Source of the DNA: CALJIC01 sp039805565
Lineage (GTDB): Bacteria > Chloroflexota > Chloroflexia > Chloroflexales > Roseiflexaceae
Length of the DNA stretch: 58,672 nt
Reading direction: 5' to 3'
NCBI GenBank assembly: GCA_039805565.1
Contig: JBDLTZ010000167.1
Coordinates: forward strand, 1-58,672
The position numbers and the translations under genes are program-made. Under the pieces are notes generated by a model. It was not told the origin of the DNA. It did no database searches and worked only from the letters and a program-made list of their open reading frames with translations. The first letter of the stretch is position 1. Each line of letters starts with the position of its first letter. Below are positions 55,351 to 58,672 of this stretch, piece by piece.

Positions 55351-55577
55351 GCGTGTTCCTCGACACCACGGGCAAGGCATCCCTTGCGATCGGCATCTGC
55401 GGCAGGTGCTCGCGCAAGTTCCCGATTGACGAGTTGATGCCCGACCCCAACTACCCCGGCTTGCGCGTATGTGCGGTCGATCGGGACGATTTCGACCCCT
55501 ACCGCCTGCCTGCACGGCAGACGGAGAATATCGCCCTCCGCTTCCCTCGGCCCGACACGCCGCTAGACGGGGCCTAG
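55347..55577 (+). CDS. Small CxxC protein (76 aa)
   Basis: 76 residues; IGICGRCSRKFPIDELMPDP and YPGLRVCAVDRDDFDPYRLP form a zinc-knuckle-like module that I recognise as a frequent partner of connector genes in podovirus-like phages. Probably structural or a tail assembly factor; not proven. Confidence 0.6.
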   Translation: MSVFLDTTGKASLAIGICGRCSRKFPIDELMPDPNYPGLRVCAVDRDDFDPYRLPARQTENIALRFPRPDTPLDGA

Positions 55578-55582
55578 GCGAG

Positions 55583-55699
55583 ATGCACAGGAGCATTTCC
55601 GAGACCATGCTGGCGGGATCGCTCCCCTTGCCGCGTGGCGACGCCGGCGGGTACTCGCGCGACCTCCTCCCCGCCGGCGTCATCACTCACAGGACATAA
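55583..55699 (+). CDS. Possible small protein (38 aa)
   Basis: MHRSISETMLAGSLPLPRGD and a short basic end. The start has a weak AGGCGAG site. It fills the gap between two genes without a stop. Could be genuine; evidence is only position. Confidence 0.35.
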   Translation: MHRSISETMLAGSLPLPRGDAGGYSRDLLPAGVITHRT

Positions 55700-55702
55700 G
55701 AC

Positions 55703-56305
55703 ATGGCCAACAAGAAGATCTCTGACCTAGACCCGGCGACGACGCCACTAGCCGGCTCGGAGCTGATAGAGTTGTCTCAACTCGCAGGCGGCGTCTACGC
55801 CAGCGTGCAGGCCGATGCGGCGGACGTCGCCTTCGCCGGGACCAAGTACGGCTCGTTCTACGACGTGACGGACCAGACGGGCAGCGTAAGCGCCGCCACG
55901 GCCGTCAAGTTAGGCACGAACGACATCAACACCAAGGGCGTGACCGTCGTGACCAACGGCTCGGCCCTGACCCGCATCACGTATTCGACGGCGGGGACGT
56001 ACATGGTCTCGCCCAGCCTGCAGTTCGCCAACTCGGACAGCAGCGACCACGACGCCACCGTGTGGCTCGCCAAGAACGGCACCGCCATCCCGGCCACAGC
56101 TACCACTGTCACAGTCCCCAAGGCGGCTGACGGAGGCTCTGCCTTCTTCGCCACGGTCTTCTACGTGACAGTCACGGCGGGCCAGTACATCGAAGTCATG
56201 TGGCTGCCTGAGAGCGTGCTGGTGACGTTGAACCACACCCTCGCGGGCGCGATTGCGCCGGCCATCCCCTCGGCGCTTGTCGTCACGGAAAGGATCGACT
56301 TGTGA
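55703..56305 (+). CDS. Fibre-like protein with C1q/TNF-type jelly roll
   Basis: 200 residues. MANKKISDLDPATTPLAGSE and IELSQLAGG is the N-terminal anchor motif of many phage fibres; the rest (FYDVTDQTGSVSAATAVKLG, RITYSTAGTYMVSPSLQFAN) looks like a C1q/TNF-type beta sandwich. Small trimeric fibre or spike. AGGA upstream of ATG. Confidence 0.65.
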   Translation: MANKKISDLDPATTPLAGSELIELSQLAGGVYASVQADAADVAFAGTKYGSFYDVTDQTGSVSAATAVKLGTNDINTKGVTVVTNGSALTRITYSTAGTYMVSPSLQFANSDSSDHDATVWLAKNGTAIPATATTVTVPKAADGGSAFFATVFYVTVTAGQYIEVMWLPESVLVTLNHTLAGAIAPAIPSALVVTERIDL

Positions 56306-56664
56306 TCGAGCAACTCATCGCCCGCGTCTTCTACGCCCGCAACGTCGCCCACTTCGAGCACTGGCGCGCGACCGGCAGCGGCAGCTACGCCAAGCATCAG
56401 GCTCTGGGCGACTTCTACGACAACGTCATCGACGCGCTGGACAGCCTCGTGGAGGCCTACCAAGGCGCGTTTGAGCTGGTCGGCGGCATACCCGCGCCGG
56501 AGACCAAGACGGGTGACGTCCTGAAGCTTCTGGAGGCAGACGCGGCGTGGATCGAGGAGAACCACGAGAGCATCTGCAAGAAGAACCGCGCCGTGGGCAA
56601 TCTGGTTGACGGCGTGACCGACACGTACCTCTCCACCATCTACAAGCTGCGGAACCTGAAATGA
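56302..56664 (+). CDS. DUF5856-like helical protein
   Basis: 120 residues. MIEQLIARVFYARNVAHFEH, YAKHQALGDFYDNVIDALDS, LVEAYQG: pattern of DUF5856, an all-helical phage family resembling ferritin/Dps-like bundles. GTG 56302 overlaps the previous stop. Role unknown; lies at the fibre-lysis boundary. Confidence 0.7.
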   Translation: MIEQLIARVFYARNVAHFEHWRATGSGSYAKHQALGDFYDNVIDALDSLVEAYQGAFELVGGIPAPETKTGDVLKLLEADAAWIEENHESICKKNRAVGNLVDGVTDTYLSTIYKLRNLK

Positions 56665-56930
56665 ACGACGTGGATTATCAAGTGCTGTTCAACATCGTCT
56701 TCGCCGTCGCCGGCTTTCTGGGAGGGTGGGTCTTGAACAACCTAGCCAAGTCTATCGAGCGGCTTGATGCGGACGTCCGCGCCATGCCTCACACCTACGT
56801 CTCCAAGGACGACTGGCGCGACGCTATGAAGGAGATGAAGGAGGAGATGCGCTCTGGCTTCGACAAGCTGGACAAGACCCTCGGCACCATCTTCAAGAAG
56901 ATCGACGGCAAAGAGGACAAGGCCAAATGA
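56661..56930 (+). CDS. Membrane protein with coiled coil, possible holin
   Basis: 89 residues: N-terminal membrane span (VLFNIVFAVAGFLGGWVLNN) then a charged coiled coil (DDWRDAMKEMKEEMRSGFDK) and a Lys-rich end. Begins with ATGA overlap and is followed at once by a second membrane protein and the lysozyme, so it is part of the lysis cassette: holin, antiholin or a membrane adaptor. Confidence 0.6.
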   Translation: MNDVDYQVLFNIVFAVAGFLGGWVLNNLAKSIERLDADVRAMPHTYVSKDDWRDAMKEMKEEMRSGFDKLDKTLGTIFKKIDGKEDKAK

Positions 56931-57184
56931 AGCTGCACCTCATCGACGACTGGGCACGCAAGTGGTGGCGCCTGTGGTCCGTGCGCCTCAACGCCATCGG
57001 CCTCGCCATCCTCGCGTGGGTGCAGATCGACCCGGTCGGCGCGCTTGCCGTCTGGGCGATGATGCCCTCCGAAGTCCGCGCCGCGCTGCCCCCTAACTTT
57101 GTCACGGTGGTCGGCCTGCTGTTCTTCGGCCTCTCCATGCTGGCGCGCCTCGTCGTGCAGCCTAGGCTGGATCGCAAGCCGTGA
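56927..57184 (+). CDS. Holin candidate (DUF7940-like)
   Basis: 85 residues with two hydrophobic spans (RLNAIGLAILAWVQIDPVGA and VTVVGLLFFGLSMLARLVVQ), preceded by WWRLWSVRL and ending basic (PRLDRKP). This arrangement matches phage holins of the DUF7940 kind. ATGA-coupled to the gene before and GTGA-coupled to lysozyme after. Would make the membrane holes or depolarise the membrane so that the lysozyme is activated. Confidence 0.7.
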   Translation: MKLHLIDDWARKWWRLWSVRLNAIGLAILAWVQIDPVGALAVWAMMPSEVRAALPPNFVTVVGLLFFGLSMLARLVVQPRLDRKP

Positions 57185-57732
57185 GCCTGCTTGACTACTT
57201 CCGCCCGCGTGCCGACGGGCGCGCCGAGCCTATCTCGCCGCCGCGCATTCAGCCGATGGAGGAGCCAACGAGCGGGCGCGCGAGGCTGGCCAAGATCGTC
57301 GGCGCGGGCGCAGTCGCCGGCCTGATCGCCGTCGTCGCGCAGTGGGAAGGCAAGAGCAACGATCCATATCGTGACATCATTGGCGTGTGGACAGTTTGCT
57401 ATGGTGAGACGCGCACGACTATGCGGAAATATACCGACGCAGAGTGTAAGGATATGCTCGCACATGGGTTGGCAGACTTCGCGGGCCCTGTGCTGGCCCG
57501 CAATCCCGAATTGCGCGGGCGCGACCCGCAACTGATCGCAGCTACGTCACTGGCGTATAACATCGGCACACGTGCCTACAACCGCTCGACCGTCGCGCGC
57601 CGCTTCTCGGCAGGTGACTGGCGCGGAGCGTGTGACGCCTTCCTGATGTGGACCAAGGCGGGCGGGCGTGAGGTCAAGGGCCTCCGGGCTCGTCGAGAGG
57701 CGGAGCGCAAGATATGCCTGCGTGGGTTGTAG
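57181..57732 (+). CDS. SAR-type T4-like lysozyme (endolysin)
   Basis: 183 residues, GH24 muramidase. Catalytic triad spacing matches T4 lysozyme: Glu56 in AQWEGKSN, Asp65 in YRDIIG, Thr71 in VWTVCYGE. A hydrophobic segment (IVGAGAVAGLIAVVAQ, residues 39-54) ends at the catalytic Glu and is Gly/Ala-rich, as in signal-anchor-release endolysins such as P1 Lyz and 21 R, which stay membrane-tethered until the membrane is depolarised. GTG start overlapping the holin stop. Confidence 0.9.
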   Translation: MSLLDYFRPRADGRAEPISPPRIQPMEEPTSGRARLAKIVGAGAVAGLIAVVAQWEGKSNDPYRDIIGVWTVCYGETRTTMRKYTDAECKDMLAHGLADFAGPVLARNPELRGRDPQLIAATSLAYNIGTRAYNRSTVARRFSAGDWRGACDAFLMWTKAGGREVKGLRARREAERKICLRGL

Positions 57733-58124
57733 CGGTGCCCGTCTGGCTCTACGCCGCGGCAGGCGCGCTGGCCGTCGGCTCTGTCGGCGGCTGGGTTGTT
57801 CGGGACGCCTTCTGCGACGCGGCTAAGGCCGACGTCATCGAGAAGGCCATGAAGGCGGCAGAGAAGCAGGCGCAGCGCGCCAACGAGGCCGCCGGGCGGT
57901 TGGAGGATTACAGAGATGTCAACGACCAAGACGCCATTGCCACGCGGCGGGAGATCCGGACTATATACCGCGATCGCGTCGTCCGCGTTGGCTGCGACAT
58001 TGATCCTGCTTCTCGGGGGCTGCTCGACAGGGCGCGCGATAACGCCAATGCCGCAGCTTCCGGCGAACCTCGCATCCCCATGCCCGACGCTGCCGCCAAT
58101 CCCCAACCCGCTCGTCAGCCCTGA
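57714..58124 (+). CDS. Inner-membrane spanin (Rz-like)
   Basis: 136 residues: N-terminal membrane span (VVAVPVWLYAAAGALAVGSV) and a periplasmic coiled coil (KADVIEKAMKAAEKQAQRAN, then GRLEDYRDVNDQDA). Starts inside the end of the lysozyme gene and overlaps the lipoprotein gene in another frame. With Rz1 it fuses inner and outer membranes as the last step of lysis. Confidence 0.85.
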   Translation: MPAWVVAVPVWLYAAAGALAVGSVGGWVVRDAFCDAAKADVIEKAMKAAEKQAQRANEAAGRLEDYRDVNDQDAIATRREIRTIYRDRVVRVGCDIDPASRGLLDRARDNANAAASGEPRIPMPDAAANPQPARQP

Positions 58125-58215
58125 GCTTGACTTGTGGCTGGTTGACGTATTCGCCGCCTACGGGGAGTGCGCGGCCAAGCACCGCTTGGCGGTGGAAGCT
58201 CACCCCAAAAGCTGA
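57916..58215 (+). CDS. Outer-membrane spanin lipoprotein (Rz1-like)
   Basis: 99 residues, starting inside the Rz-like gene in a different frame and running past its end. Signal peptide TAIASSALAATLILLLGGC; the lipobox is LGGC with Cys as the lipidated residue, followed by a proline-rich mature part (LPANLASPCPTLPPIPNPLV). A nested Rz/Rz1 pair is the usual spanin arrangement of Gram-negative phages. Confidence 0.85.
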   Translation: MSTTKTPLPRGGRSGLYTAIASSALAATLILLLGGCSTGRAITPMPQLPANLASPCPTLPPIPNPLVSPELDLWLVDVFAAYGECAAKHRLAVEAHPKS

Positions 58216-58227
58216 TATGAGGTCGAC

Positions 58228-58672
58228 ATGGCTACGACGATGACCTTTGAGACGCTGAAGCAAGACGTGCAGCGCTATCTGGAGCGCGGCAGCACGTTTG
58301 CGTCGGACCCCATCGTCTTTGAGCAGATACCGCGCCTGATCAACCTCGCAGAGCGGCGCATCGCGCGCGAGTTGAAGGTGCAGGGCTTCATCAATGTCGT
58401 GACGGACACGCTCACGCCGGGCCAGTCCGTCTACCAGAAGCCTGACCGCTGGCGCGACACGGTCTCCATCAACATCGGCACCGGGGCAAACAACACGAAG
58501 CGCAAGACGCTCTTCACCCGCGACTACGAGTATATGCGCGCATACTGGCCCGACGAGAGCGAGACGGGCGAGCCGATCTTCTACGGCGAGTATGACTACA
58601 CCCACTGGCTGATCGCGCCGACGCCAGACGAGGCGTACCCCTTTGAGGTGCTTTACTACGAGTTGCCCCCGC
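58228..58672 (+). CDS. SU10-type adaptor protein, 5' part
   Basis: Begins MATTMTFETLKQDVQRYLER, continues to base 58672 and then from base 122 in the circular molecule; full length is 217 residues. Ribosome-binding site GAGGTC upstream of ATG 58228. See the entry at 1-330 for function. Confidence 0.7.
   Translation, partial: MATTMTFETLKQDVQRYLERGSTFASDPIVFEQIPRLINLAERRIARELKVQGFINVVTDTLTPGQSVYQKPDRWRDTVSINIGTGANNTKRKTLFTRDYEYMRAYWPDESETGEPIFYGEYDYTHWLIAPTPDEAYPFEVLYYELPP
58552..58672. repeat. Terminal direct repeat, right copy
   Basis: Identical to bases 1-121. Removing one copy gives a 58,551-base circle. Confidence 0.95.

Noticed and set aside
1..58672. tRNA or rRNA genes
   Set aside because: I saw no cloverleaf with a TTC-loop motif in the gaps, and the gaps are too short for rRNA; a tRNA scan would settle it.

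Overview
The window looks like the complete genome of a lytic, tailed, podovirus-like phage of an alphaproteobacterium. The last 121 bases repeat the first 121 exactly, and one gene reads across the joint, so this is a circular or circularly permuted molecule of about 58,551 unique bases. A short-tailed phage is suggested by three things: an SU10-type adaptor and nozzle-like protein, a block of large ejection-type proteins, and no tape measure, sheath or tube genes. The host guess rests on a GapR/DUF2312 protein, the GC-rich coding and sigma70-like promoters. I see no integrase, tRNA, CRISPR array or phage RNA polymerase.

Layout. Forward-strand late genes run from about 36.3 kb through the end and on across the joint to 14.8 kb: small and large terminase, portal, GroES-like co-chaperonin, scaffold, decoration protein, major capsid, fibre and adhesin genes, a lysis cassette (holin candidates, SAR-type lysozyme, nested Rz/Rz1 spanins), adaptor, S74-type fibre, nozzle, and the ejection block with a lytic transglycosylase. 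Reverse-strand early genes run from 34.8 kb down to 14.8 kb: a crowded set of very small overlapping genes (28.3-34.8 kb), then cytosine methyltransferase, primase-helicase, recombination/ssDNA-binding genes, GapR, a family A DNA polymerase, VRR-NUC nuclease and SNF2-like helicase. One forward gene, a RepA-like ATPase with its own promoter, sits at the divergent junction at 35 kb. The early strand carries five copies of one promoter-plus-leader sequence, so host RNA polymerase probably reads it.

The most unusual content is the mobile elements in essential genes. The polymerase contains two inteins. Each has a separate homing-endonuclease gene lying inside the intein coding sequence but in another reading frame, and the two use different shifted frames. 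The major capsid gene is split by a 261-nt ORF-less group I intron whose P1 and P10 pairings fix the splice sites. A GIY-YIG endonuclease gene lies directly upstream of exon 1, and a VSR-like (EDxHD) homing endonuclease lies just downstream of the capsid terminator.

Other points of note are paired hairpins that place the polymerase ribosome-binding site in a stem, a phage protein with an RNA polymerase alpha-CTD-like domain, a pair of 27-30 residue microproteins differing only at synonymous sites, a hexanucleotide-repeat protein, and a receptor-binding candidate with near-identical leucine-rich repeats.
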